This document shows positions 28,386 to 37,906 of a stretch of 64,000 bases of DNA, one piece after another. The notes under the pieces were generated by a model. It had not been told where the DNA came from. It did not search any database and saw only the letters and a list, made by a program, of their open reading frames with translations. The position numbers were made by a program, and so were the translations under genes. This stretch comes from Prochlorococcus sp. AG-459-O09 (GTDB lineage Bacteria; Cyanobacteriota; Cyanobacteriia; PCC-6307; Cyanobiaceae). Each line of letters opens with the position of its first letter. Positions within the stretch are counted from its first letter, which is position 1. The stretch lies in NCBI GenBank assembly GCA_003211955.1, contig QCRH01000004.1, positions 1 to 64,000 on the forward strand, in the 5' to 3' direction.

Positions 28386-29424
28386 TTAACTCAAGACCTT
28401 CATCCATTGAAATTCCACTCATAATATTTAAATTTTGAATTGCTTGCCCAGTCTGTCCTTTTAACAAATTATCAATTACAGATAATATAACTATCCTTCC
28501 ATTTCGAATATCAACTTTAACAGAAAGGTAAATTTGGTTTGTATTTTTAACCCATTTTGTTGATGGAAATGTATTTACAGGTAAGACTTTAATATTTTTG
28601 AAATTTCTATAATAATTATCCAAAAGAATTCTGCAATCATCAGAAGTTAGTCCTGGATCTCTTAATCTCCCATATATAGTCGAATGCATACCCCTTGAAA
28701 TTGGAACCAAATGAGGTGTAAAAAGCAATTCAATTTTATTTCCAGAAATTATTGATGCTACTTGCTCGATCTCTGAGGTATGTCTATGGTTTATCAACCC
28801 ATATGCTGAAAGACCTTCTCCACATTCTGATAAGAGTAGCTTTTGGCTTGGTTCTCGACCACCTCCAGAGGTTCCGCTTTTAGAATCAATCACTATACCT
28901 TCATTTTCAATAATTCCTTGCGAAAGATAAGGAACTAATGGAATAAGAGCAGATGTTGGATAGCATCCTGGACAGGCAATTAATCTTCCTTTTGAAATGG
29001 CTTCCTTATTTATTTCAGGAAGACCGTAGACTGCCTCTTTACATAAATCATCATCATTCCTTTTATAAATAGCAGCTTCTTTGGAATATACATTTTTCCA
29101 TTCATCTAAAGACTTATATCTGTAATCAGCAGATAAATCAATAACTTTAAGTCCTCGATCTAATAATTTCCTTGTCAATGTTGAAGATAGGCCATTTGGT
29201 AAGCAAAGCAAAGCAACATCTGCATTTTTTGAAATATTATCTACGGAAATTTCTTCTATATAAGGATCATTATCTAGATAAATAAAAGGAAAATTATCAT
29301 TCCACTTTGATCCAGATGTTTTATTACCTCCTAAAAATGAAATTTTGTATTTTTTAATTTTCTTTAAGAGATTTACCGCTTGAATACCGCCGTAACCAGT
29401 AGCACCTACTATTGCAACATTCAT
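28369..29424 (-). CDS. argC: N-acetyl-gamma-glutamyl-phosphate reductase
   Basis: VAIVGATGYGGIQAVNLL; CPGCYPTSALIPL; SGTSGGGREPSQ; HLVPISRGMHSTIY. Confidence 0.96.
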   Translation of the reverse strand: MNVAIVGATGYGGIQAVNLLKKIKKYKISFLGGNKTSGSKWNDNFPFIYLDNDPYIEEISVDNISKNADVALLCLPNGLSSTLTRKLLDRGLKVIDLSADYRYKSLDEWKNVYSKEAAIYKRNDDDLCKEAVYGLPEINKEAISKGRLIACPGCYPTSALIPLVPYLSQGIIENEGIVIDSKSGTSGGGREPSQKLLLSECGEGLSAYGLINHRHTSEIEQVASIISGNKIELLFTPHLVPISRGMHSTIYGRLRDPGLTSDDCRILLDNYYRNFKNIKVLPVNTFPSTKWVKNTNQIYLSVKVDIRNGRIVILSVIDNLLKGQTGQAIQNLNIMSGISMDEGLELTNNYP

Positions 29425-29512
29425 TTCTTTGAATTGGCAGACTTTGAGATAGGATTATAGAGTGTTGAATTTAAGGTAACTAAAACACTATTTTTCTATA
29501 TTGATAGGAATA

Positions 29513-31237
29513 ATGAAAGAAACAAGTCCCAAATCAAATAATGGAACAATTTTGGATATAAATGAATCTTTTAAAATTGAATTTGATCCTATCAGCGATG
29601 CGTTGGCAGCCATAAGAAATGGTGAATGCATAATTGTTGTAGATGATGAAAGAAGAGAAAATGAAGGAGATTTAATATGTGCGGCTCAGTTTGCAACTCC
29701 ACAGCAAATTAATTTTATGGCTACTGAGGGACGAGGTCTTATATGCCTAGCAATGCAAGGTGAAAAACTTGATTCTTTAGATTTACCTTTAATGGTAGAT
29801 AGAAATACAGATGAAAATCAAACAGCTTTTACAGTATCAATTGATGCTGGACCTGAAAATAATGTTACTACCGGAATTTCCGCTGAAGACAGGGCAAAGA
29901 CAATACAAGTTGCTATAAACCCAAATACAAAACCTGATGATTTAAGGAGGCCAGGACATATTTTTCCATTAAGAGCTAAAAAAGGTGGAGTATTAAAAAG
30001 GGCAGGTCATACCGAAGCGGCAGTAGATATTGCCGCAATGTCAGGTCTTTATCCCGCTGGAGTGATTTGTGAAATACAAAATCCTGACGGTTCTATGTCA
30101 AGACTTCCACAACTTAAAGAGTATGCAAAACAATGGGGAATGAAATTAATATCAATAGCTGATTTAATAAGTTATCGGTTTCAAACTGAGAGATTTGTAT
30201 TTAGAAAATCTGATGCTGTTCTTCCAAGTATTTTTGGAAATTTCAAAGCTTATGGATACGTTAATGAACTAGATGGTTCAGAGCACGTTGCATTAGTTAA
30301 ACAAAAATCATCGAAATTAGGCGAACCTGTACTAGTAAGAATGCATTCAGAGTGCTTAACTGGTGATGCTTTTGGATCATTACGTTGTGATTGTAGACCC
30401 CAATTAGAGGCTGCTTTATCAAGAATAGAAAAGGAGGAAGAAGGAGTTGTTGTTTACTTGAGACAAGAAGGAAGAGGTATTGGTCTAATAAATAAATTAA
30501 AAGCTTACAGTTTACAAGATGGTGGATTAGACACTGTAGAAGCTAATGAAAAATTAGGTTTTCCAGCTGATCTCAGAAATTATGGAGTTGGTGCACAAAT
30601 TTTAACTGATTTAGGTATAAAAAAATTAAAATTACTAACCAATAATCCTAGAAAGATTGCTGGATTAGGTGGTTATGGAATAGAAGTTATTGAGAGAGTT
30701 CCATTGGTTATTTGTCCAAACGATAATAATGCAGAATATTTGAGTGTTAAAAAAACAAAGTTAGGCCACATGATTGATGATGATACTTCTAATTCCAGTA
30801 ATATTGATCCATTTATATCAATTTTTCTTGACGGAAAATATAAATCTATTGATTTAGTTCCAATTAAAAATAATGTTATTAAATTCTGTAGTGAACAAAA
30901 CATTAATATTAAACTTGAAAGTAGTCCAAGATTATTGGCGTTTTGGAGCCGACCAAAATTAGTATGGAGGATCTTACATGATCAGAATAGAACCAATTCC
31001 AACATTAATGATGAGGAAATAAAGAATATAGAATTATTTATTCAGTTTTTATCCAAATATGAAAATAGTACAAAGATTGGAATTATTGTTTCTAGAAATA
31101 TTGAACAAGCATTACACCCAAAAAGTAGTATCAAACTAATCAATACAAAATTCACTATTAACAACGAAATCTTATATTCTTCTACAAGAAAATTTAATCT
31201 AGATAAAGAGACATTCAGTATTGTTTTTGAAGGCTAA
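29513..31237 (+). CDS. ribBA: bifunctional DHBP synthase / GTP cyclohydrolase II with C-terminal extension
   Basis: Rib[17 protein letters not shown]; Rib[37 protein letters not shown]. Long extra C-terminus after [10 protein letters not shown]. Confidence 0.95.
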   Translation: MKETSPKSNNGTILDINESFKIEFDPISDALAAIRNGECIIVVDDERRENEGDLICAAQFATPQQINFMATEGRGLICLAMQGEKLDSLDLPLMVDRNTDENQTAFTVSIDAGPENNVTTGISAEDRAKTIQVAINPNTKPDDLRRPGHIFPLRAKKGGVLKRAGHTEAAVDIAAMSGLYPAGVICEIQNPDGSMSRLPQLKEYAKQWGMKLISIADLISYRFQTERFVFRKSDAVLPSIFGNFKAYGYVNELDGSEHVALVKQKSSKLGEPVLVRMHSECLTGDAFGSLRCDCRPQLEAALSRIEKEEEGVVVYLRQEGRGIGLINKLKAYSLQDGGLDTVEANEKLGFPADLRNYGVGAQILTDLGIKKLKLLTNNPRKIAGLGGYGIEVIERVPLVICPNDNNAEYLSVKKTKLGHMIDDDTSNSSNIDPFISIFLDGKYKSIDLVPIKNNVIKFCSEQNINIKLESSPRLLAFWSRPKLVWRILHDQNRTNSNINDEEIKNIELFIQFLSKYENSTKIGIIVSRNIEQALHPKSSIKLINTKFTINNEILYSSTRKFNLDKETFSIVFEG

Positions 31238-31241
31238 AATA

Positions 31242-31679
31242 CTATTTTAAAGTTGCTTTTAGAATTTTTGACCCATTAGTGAGTTTTAGCACTACATCCA
31301 TATCATCTGTCTTACCAAAAACAGTATGAACTCCATCGAGATGAGGCTGTGGTTCATAAACTATAAAAAACTGACTACCACCTGTATCCTTTCCTGCATG
31401 AGCCATTGAAAGTGAACCTTTTAGATGTTTATTGGAATTGATTTCACATTTAATATTATATCCAGGTCCTCCAGTTCCAGGCATACCAGATGCTCCATTA
31501 CGAGTATTTGGACAGCCACCCTGAGCCATAAATCCAGGAATAACTCTGTGAAATGCAAGACCATCATAAAAACCATCACTAATCAACTTCGTGAAGTTTT
31601 TAACTGTATTAGGTGCGTCTTCAAAGAAAAATTCAATATTTATGCTTCCAACTTCTGTCTCAAATAATGCAGTTGTCAT
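31242..31679 (-). CDS. cyclophilin-type peptidyl-prolyl cis-trans isomerase
   Basis: [48 protein letters not shown]. Confidence 0.95.
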   Translation of the reverse strand: MTTALFETEVGSINIEFFFEDAPNTVKNFTKLISDGFYDGLAFHRVIPGFMAQGGCPNTRNGASGMPGTGGPGYNIKCEINSNKHLKGSLSMAHAGKDTGGSQFFIVYEPQPHLDGVHTVFGKTDDMDVVLKLTNGSKILKATLK

Positions 31680-31716
31680 GTTTTATTTGTTTAATAATTT
31701 ATTGATATTTTAATAG

Positions 31717-32100
31717 CTAAAGCAACTTTTCAAGGTTTTCCTTAATGGTATTTATATCAATGTTATCTTTTTTACTATTTTTGTCTTCCTCCCAATTTTC
31801 AACTTCCAGGTTTTTCTGGGGTGGTGAAATTAATAACCTATCTTCTGCGGTTTTAGGTACAAAATTCTTTTGTACTAATTTGTATTCATAATCTAATTTA
31901 ATACAGAAATCTTTTATTTCCTCTATGTTGATCATTTCAACTATTGGCAAAGGAAAATCTTGAGCTTCTAGTAGACCACAATATCTTGTTGCATCATCCT
32001 TATCTTCAAACATGAGAACAATTGTCCTTCCTTTAAGTTCGATTGAATGAATTCCTTCCTTATCTGTTCCTGAATTATATAAAAGAACAAATATGTCCAT
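31717..32100 (-). CDS. DUF3110 family protein
   Basis: MDIFVLLYNSGTDKEGIHSIELKGRTIVLMFEDKDDATRYCGLLEAQDFP. Confidence 0.8.
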   Translation of the reverse strand: MDIFVLLYNSGTDKEGIHSIELKGRTIVLMFEDKDDATRYCGLLEAQDFPLPIVEMINIEEIKDFCIKLDYEYKLVQKNFVPKTAEDRLLISPPQKNLEVENWEEDKNSKKDNIDINTIKENLEKLL

Positions 32101-32133
32101 AAGTATCGAATTTTCTATTTATATAATATTTGA

Positions 32134-33060
32134 TTATGAATCAGAAAGTGATAATTCTTGTAATCTTGTATATAAAGCAATTTCTTCATCATTAATGTCA
32201 GCAGGAATCACTACCATGATCTCAACATATTGATCACCTATATTATCTTCAAAAGTTAAACCCCTCCCTTTCAAACGTAACATTCTGCCCGTAGATGATT
32301 TTGGTGGTACTTGCAGTGTGACATTTCCATTAAGGGTAGGAACTTCTACTGCACAACCAAGAAGAGCATCATGAGGAAATAACTCTAATTTATACAGAAC
32401 TCTTAAACCATCAATTCTTAGACCACTTTCCGTTTGAACTTTTAACTGTAGATAATGATCTTTACCTCCTCTTGCAATATTTTCAAGTCTTAATCTCCAA
32501 CCATCTCCAGCGAAAGGTGGTGTATCAACTTCTACTACAGTTTCATCTTCAAGCTCAATTAAAATTGAAGCTCCATTTAAGGCCTCATCAGGAGTTAATT
32601 CAATAACTGTTTCAATATCTTGGTGGAGTTTAACTGGAGGCGGCTCTTCTGGCGAGGTTGTAGGGTATTGAAAATTGTTATATTCATCATTATTTGTATT
32701 TATCGATTCATCCTCAAATTGTTCATCATCATATTCCTCATAATTCTTTGGCGAGTATTCATATCCAAATAATGAATCAAGATAATCTTGAAAATCAGGA
32801 AACCCTGTCTTGAAATTATCATTTTCGTAATCATCCTTGATATTTTCATCCGAACTATTTTTTCTTATATTAGGGTTACGAAGATATTCGTATGCTTCAT
32901 TAATTAATTTAAATCTTTCTTCTGCATTAAGATCATTTTTATTTAAATCTGGATGCCATTTTCTTGCTTCTCTTCGAAAGGCCTTTTTAAGTTCTTTATC
33001 ATCAAAATCGGGGGATAAACCCAAAATCGACAAATAGTCTTTTTTAGAGGAAGTAGTCAT
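32134..33060 (-). CDS. DnaJ/CbpA-type co-chaperone
   Basis: J-domain DYLSILGLSPDFDDKELKKAFRREARKWHPDLNKND; CTD substrate-binding region. Start set at MTTSSKKD. Confidence 0.92.
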   Translation of the reverse strand: MTTSSKKDYLSILGLSPDFDDKELKKAFRREARKWHPDLNKNDLNAEERFKLINEAYEYLRNPNIRKNSSDENIKDDYENDNFKTGFPDFQDYLDSLFGYEYSPKNYEEYDDEQFEDESINTNNDEYNNFQYPTTSPEEPPPVKLHQDIETVIELTPDEALNGASILIELEDETVVEVDTPPFAGDGWRLRLENIARGGKDHYLQLKVQTESGLRIDGLRVLYKLELFPHDALLGCAVEVPTLNGNVTLQVPPKSSTGRMLRLKGRGLTFEDNIGDQYVEIMVVIPADINDEEIALYTRLQELSLSDS

Positions 33061-35041
33061 TGTCCCATGGATCATCGTCCCTAGAATTACCATACCTCGA
33101 ATTTCTATAATTTCTATTCATTTGATTATCCCAAGGATCATCATCCCAATAATCATCTGAAAAGAGTTCATCCTTTAATGATCCAAATGTATTTTTAATG
33201 CCCTGTAGAGGATTATTATCAGTTTTCTTTTCTGCCGCAAATTTTCTGTTTAAACCGAATAATGCTTCTTGTAGAGCACTTACTGAAATTTCTAATTCTT
33301 GAGGATCATCGTCATCTATATACTCTTCAACATCTTGAATGGCTAATTCAACAGCTCGTTGTTGCCTTTCGGCACCATAAGGACCAAATTCTAATGAAGC
33401 ATCCCTAAGTCTTCTCTCAGCTTGCGCAATAAGAGTTAAAGCACTATTTTTTCTATCAATTACAGATCTTTTCATCCTATCTTCATTAGCTTTTGCTTTG
33501 GCTTCTTCAATTATCGAATTTATTTCTTGTTCATTTAAATTAGAACCTCCAGAGATTGTAACTGTTTGCTTTCTTCCAGTTGTTCTATCAGTTGCACTTA
33601 CTTCTAAAAGACCATTAGCATCAATATCAAAAGCTACTTGGACTTGAGGTATCCCTCTTGGAGCTGGAGGTATTCCTGATAGTCTAAATTTACCAAGTGA
33701 TTTATTTTCAGAGGCTAAAGGCCTTTCTCCCTGACGTACTTGAACAACTACTGATGATTGATTAGCTTCGGAAGTACTAAAAACATCAGATTGTCTAACT
33801 GGAATTGGCGTATTACGAGGAATGAGTACCTTCATAAGACCACCAATAGTTTCTAAACCTAAAGATAAGGGAGTAACGTCATTTAGAAGTAAATCTTGTA
33901 AATCACCACTAATAATTCCAGATTGTATCGCAGCTCCAACTGCTACGACTTCATCAGGATTAACAGATTGACAAGGATCATTTGGAACAAGAGTCTTTAC
34001 TAATTGTTGAACCATTGGGATTCTAGTGCTGCCGCCTACAAGAACTACCTCATCAATATCTTCTGCGTTCCATCCAGAATCATCTAAAGCTATTTGCACA
34101 GGCTCTAATAATCTATCAAGTAAATCTTGTGATAATGATTCAAATATTTTTCTATCTAAGGTTTCTTCAATGTGTAATGGTCCCTCTTTACTTGTTGTGA
34201 TAAATGGTAAAGATATTTTTGTTTTTTGTAATCCTGACAATTCACATTTAGCTTTTTCAGCAGCCTCAGTTAATCTCTGCAAAGCTTGTCTATCCCTTCT
34301 TAGATCAATATCATGTTTAACTAGAAATTTTTCTGCAATCCAATCAACTATTTTTGAATCAAAATTATTTCCTCCTAGCTGGGTATCACCACAAGTGGCT
34401 TTAACATCAAATACACCATTAGAAATTTTCAATAATGAAACATCAAATGTTCCTCCTCCTAAATCAAAAACCAAAACATTATTAGAAGAACTTTTTTCAA
34501 AACCATAAGCTAGAGCAGCAGCAGTAGGTTCATTTAGAATTCTATCTACTTTAATACCAGCTAAGATTGCAGAATCCTTTGTAGCTTGCCTTTGAGATTC
34601 ATTAAAGTAAGCAGGGACAGTAATAACTGCAGAATCAACAGTATCTCCAAGATAAGTTTCAGCATCATTAATTAATTTTCTAATCAATGAGCTCACTAAT
34701 TCTTCTGGTGCATACTCTCTTTCTGTATTTGGACTAAGAACCCTAACGCTTCCATTGGTATTAGCCTTAACGTTATAAGGAACAGAAATACTATTCTCAT
34801 CTAATTCATCCCAGTCACTACCAATAAATCGTTTAAGGTTATAAAAGGTATTCTTAGGATTTAGAACAAGTTGTCTTCTCGCTTGGTCTCCTATTACTAT
34901 TTCCTTGTCTTTTGTAAATCCAACTATTGAAGGTGTAGTTCTAGAACCCTCAGAATTTGCAATAACAATTGGACGACCAGCTTCTATAACTCCGACAACA
35001 GAGTTAGTAGTACCTAAATCAATTCCAACTATTTGCCCCAT
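33044..35041 (-). CDS. dnaK: Hsp70 chaperone DnaK with atypical C-terminal tail
   Basis: MGQIVGIDLGTTNSVVGVIE; VFDLGGGTFDVSLL; VVLVGGSTRIPMV; tail ...DDDPWDNQMNRNYRNSRYGNSRDDDPWDNDYFL. Confidence 0.96.
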   Translation of the reverse strand: MGQIVGIDLGTTNSVVGVIEAGRPIVIANSEGSRTTPSIVGFTKDKEIVIGDQARRQLVLNPKNTFYNLKRFIGSDWDELDENSISVPYNVKANTNGSVRVLSPNTEREYAPEELVSSLIRKLINDAETYLGDTVDSAVITVPAYFNESQRQATKDSAILAGIKVDRILNEPTAAALAYGFEKSSSNNVLVFDLGGGTFDVSLLKISNGVFDVKATCGDTQLGGNNFDSKIVDWIAEKFLVKHDIDLRRDRQALQRLTEAAEKAKCELSGLQKTKISLPFITTSKEGPLHIEETLDRKIFESLSQDLLDRLLEPVQIALDDSGWNAEDIDEVVLVGGSTRIPMVQQLVKTLVPNDPCQSVNPDEVVAVGAAIQSGIISGDLQDLLLNDVTPLSLGLETIGGLMKVLIPRNTPIPVRQSDVFSTSEANQSSVVVQVRQGERPLASENKSLGKFRLSGIPPAPRGIPQVQVAFDIDANGLLEVSATDRTTGRKQTVTISGGSNLNEQEINSIIEEAKAKANEDRMKRSVIDRKNSALTLIAQAERRLRDASLEFGPYGAERQQRAVELAIQDVEEYIDDDDPQELEISVSALQEALFGLNRKFAAEKKTDNNPLQGIKNTFGSLKDELFSDDYWDDDPWDNQMNRNYRNSRYGNSRDDDPWDNDYFL

Positions 35042-35253
35042 GATTTTAGATCGCTAAATTAAAGCAAAATTTACTTATAATTTAATTAATTTTTATCTTA
35101 GATATTTACATATAATAGTAAAAATCAAATATTTTCAACTTAATTTATATAAATAAGATTATTTATAACTTGTTAAAAAGATTACTATCTATTTTTAAAG
35201 AATTTTTAAAGATAGAGATGTTGATGTTGTTAACTAAAATAAACTAATATAAA

Positions 35254-35340
35254 CGGAGAGAGAGGGATTCGAACCCTCGATAAAGTTGCCCCTATACAGC
35301 ATTTCCAGTGCTGCGCCTTCAACCACTCGGCCACCTCTCC
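35254..35340 (-). tRNA. tRNA-Ser (anticodon GGA)
   Basis: Minus strand GGAGAGGTGGCCGAGTGGTTGAAGGCGCAGCACTGGAAATGCTGTATAGGGGCAACTTTATCGAGGGTTCGAATCCCTCTCTCTCCG; acceptor, D, anticodon, long variable and T arms recognisable; no encoded CCA. Confidence 0.96.
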
Positions 35341-35389
35341 CAAGATAACTATTTTAACCCTTGATCATCCCATTTTAGAGGAATGTTAT

Positions 35390-35764
35390 TTGAAAAAGAC
35401 TTTCACAGTCACGATTAAAAATAAGGAAACCGGAAAGGTCTACCAAGAACAGGTTAATAGTGATGAGTACATACTTAAGGAATTTGAAAAGAATGGTTTC
35501 AAACTTGCTTTTTCATGTAGAAATGGTTGCTGTACTAGTTGTGCAGTTAAAATAATATCTGGTAGTTTGCAACAACCTGAAGCCATGGGTGTATCTCAAG
35601 CCTTAAAAGATAAAGGTTATGCTCTGCTTTGTGTCGCCAAAGCAACTTCAGATCTTGAGGTAGAAACTACATATGAAGATGAAGTTTATGATTTACAATT
35701 TGGACAATATTTTGGGAGGGGAAATACAAGAGTTGCGCCACCTTGGGAATTTGAGGAAGATTAA
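35390..35764 (+). CDS. [2Fe-2S] plant-type ferredoxin
   Basis: FSCRNGCCTSCAVKIISG...ALLCVAKATSDLEVET. TTG start. Confidence 0.92.
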   Translation: MKKTFTVTIKNKETGKVYQEQVNSDEYILKEFEKNGFKLAFSCRNGCCTSCAVKIISGSLQQPEAMGVSQALKDKGYALLCVAKATSDLEVETTYEDEVYDLQFGQYFGRGNTRVAPPWEFEED

Positions 35765-35769
35765 TTATC

Positions 35770-36618
35770 ATGTTTGAATTAAGTGAAATAGAAGTAATTG
35801 CAAATCAAGTAAACTTATCAAGTTTGTATGAAATAGCGAAGAACTCCGCTCTAATTGGGAACGAAATTTTAAAAATTAATTACAATAAAATTCAGAAAAT
35901 ATCATCAAAGGGTAGGAAAGGTGATCTAGTAACCAATGTAGATTTGGAAGTGGAAAATAAAATAAAAGAATATTTATTAGAAGAGACTCCAAACATATCT
36001 ATTAATGCAGAGGAATCGGGTAAATTAAAAAAATCCTCGGATTTAACGTGGTGTATAGACCCATTAGACGGTACAACAAATTATTCTCATGGATATCCTT
36101 TTTTTGGAACTTCTATTGGTCTTGTATATAAAAACAAGCCAATTATAGGTGCTATATCAGTACCTTATTTAAATGAACTATATTCAGCCTGTATCGGTTT
36201 AGGATCATTCTGCAATGATTGTGAACTTAAAGTATCGAATCCTTCTAAGCTTTCTGATAGTCTACTTGTAACTGGGTTCTCATATGACAGATTTGAGACA
36301 GAGGATAATAATTATGCTGAGTTTTGTTATCTAACACATAAAACAAGAGGAGTAAGAAGAGGAGGTGCAGCAGCAGTTGATCTAGCATTTGTTGCTGCAG
36401 GTAAGGTTGATGGATACTGGGAAAGAGGATTGGAGGTATGGGACCTAGCGGCCGGTGCTATTATTGTAAAAGAGGCTGGTGGAATTATCTCAGATTATCC
36501 ATCAGGCAAATTTAATTTAAGTTCTGGAAGGATTTTAGCTTGTTCTCCCAGCCTTGAAAATGAATTAAAAGATGAACTAGATAAAGTTTCTCCATTTAAA
36601 AAAAATCTCTATACCTAA
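35770..36618 (+). CDS. inositol monophosphatase family protein
   Basis: NAEESGKL...WCIDPLDGTTNYSHGYPFFGTSIGL; WERGLEVWDLAAGAIIVKEAGG. Confidence 0.93.
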   Translation: MFELSEIEVIANQVNLSSLYEIAKNSALIGNEILKINYNKIQKISSKGRKGDLVTNVDLEVENKIKEYLLEETPNISINAEESGKLKKSSDLTWCIDPLDGTTNYSHGYPFFGTSIGLVYKNKPIIGAISVPYLNELYSACIGLGSFCNDCELKVSNPSKLSDSLLVTGFSYDRFETEDNNYAEFCYLTHKTRGVRRGGAAAVDLAFVAAGKVDGYWERGLEVWDLAAGAIIVKEAGGIISDYPSGKFNLSSGRILACSPSLENELKDELDKVSPFKKNLYT

Positions 36619-36636
36619 AATTCGTTAAATATTAAA

Positions 36637-37788
36637 ATGACAGATATTAAGGAAATTAAATTAGTCGATGTAAAAAATAATTCTAATATCATAAATAATC
36701 TAAATAGTATTTATAAACTGTGGGGCTATGAAGAAGTTTCACCCTCATTTATTAATACTTTAGAAACGATAAAAGGCAGTGGCGTTATAGAAGAAAATCA
36801 GGTTGTAGGAATAGTAAGTAATAATTCGTTATGTCTTAGGCCAGAAATGACGACATCTATTGTTAAATTGTCATCTACTAGATTAATCAATAAGAAAAGA
36901 CCTATAAGATTATTCACGAATGGAATGGTCTTTGATAAAAAACAAAATAATAAAAATTCATTTAAGTTACAAGAGAAACTGCAAAGTGGAATTGAATTAA
37001 TTGGATATGATACAAAATACCCAGAAATTGAAGTTATCAATATATTGTTTGATGCTATCGATAATATTAATTTGAAGGATGGTTGTAATTTATTTCTACT
37101 AGTAAGCACAACAAAAATAATGGATTTAATCCTAAATAAATATAAGAATAATAATTTTGAAGAAGTTAAGAAAAGTCTGGTTAATTTTGATCAAGATAAT
37201 TTATCTAAATTAGGAATTGATGAAGATGATAAATATATTCTTAAAGATCTCTTATTCACAAGAGGAGAACCAATTGCAATTTTAAAAAAATTGAAAAGTA
37301 CATATGGCGCTAGTAATACTTTAGATAACTTAAATTTTTTATTTGAAACATTATCAAAAATATCAAATAAATATGGTGTTAAATTACAACTTGATCCAAC
37401 GTTTCAACCACACTTGAATTTATATGAAGGCATAGTTTTTCAACTTATAGGAGATGATGGTAAAAATAAAAGCGTGATAGCAAAAGGCGGAAGATATGAT
37501 GAATTAGTAAGATTCTTTAGTCCTAATGAGAAAATTTTAAATGGAATTGGATTTACAATTTCAATAGATATTTTAAGAAATTTGATTAAGGAAGATAACA
37601 TTGATAAAAAAAAGATCTTATTAATTTTTAAAGATTCTTATTTGTTAGAAAAAGGTATGAATGAACAAAAAAAACAACAAAAAAGAGGAAATATTGCCGT
37701 CTTATATTTAAATCCATGTGATGACTTGGCTAAAGCCAATCAAATAATGAAAGAAAATAATTGTAGTGAGATTTTGTGGGTTAAATAA
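36637..37788 (+). CDS. hisZ: ATP phosphoribosyltransferase regulatory subunit (HisZ-like)
   Basis: Class II HisRS-like fold motifs (LRPEMTTSIVKL; AKGGRYDELV) without a full synthetase. Confidence 0.8.
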   Translation: MTDIKEIKLVDVKNNSNIINNLNSIYKLWGYEEVSPSFINTLETIKGSGVIEENQVVGIVSNNSLCLRPEMTTSIVKLSSTRLINKKRPIRLFTNGMVFDKKQNNKNSFKLQEKLQSGIELIGYDTKYPEIEVINILFDAIDNINLKDGCNLFLLVSTTKIMDLILNKYKNNNFEEVKKSLVNFDQDNLSKLGIDEDDKYILKDLLFTRGEPIAILKKLKSTYGASNTLDNLNFLFETLSKISNKYGVKLQLDPTFQPHLNLYEGIVFQLIGDDGKNKSVIAKGGRYDELVRFFSPNEKILNGIGFTISIDILRNLIKEDNIDKKKILLIFKDSYLLEKGMNEQKKQQKRGNIAVLYLNPCDDLAKANQIMKENNCSEILWVK

Positions 37789-37906
37789 ACCCTCTCAAAC
37801 TTTAATTTAGGTTTTTAAATTCATATATTGTTCGGACAATACTCCTAATTAAACTTGATTAACTAGTTTTTAGGAAATAAGATTTAATATGTTTGATTTT
37901 TTTTAA

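Noticed and set aside
29440-29512. AGTGTT...AACACT inverted repeat between argC and ribBA as an operator or FMN riboswitch
   Set aside because: Only 6-bp arms in an AT-rich spacer; the spacer is too short for an FMN riboswitch and no conserved RFN sequence is visible.
34026-34508. 160-aa plus-strand ORF inside dnaK
   Set aside because: Shadow ORF antisense to a strongly conserved DnaK coding region.
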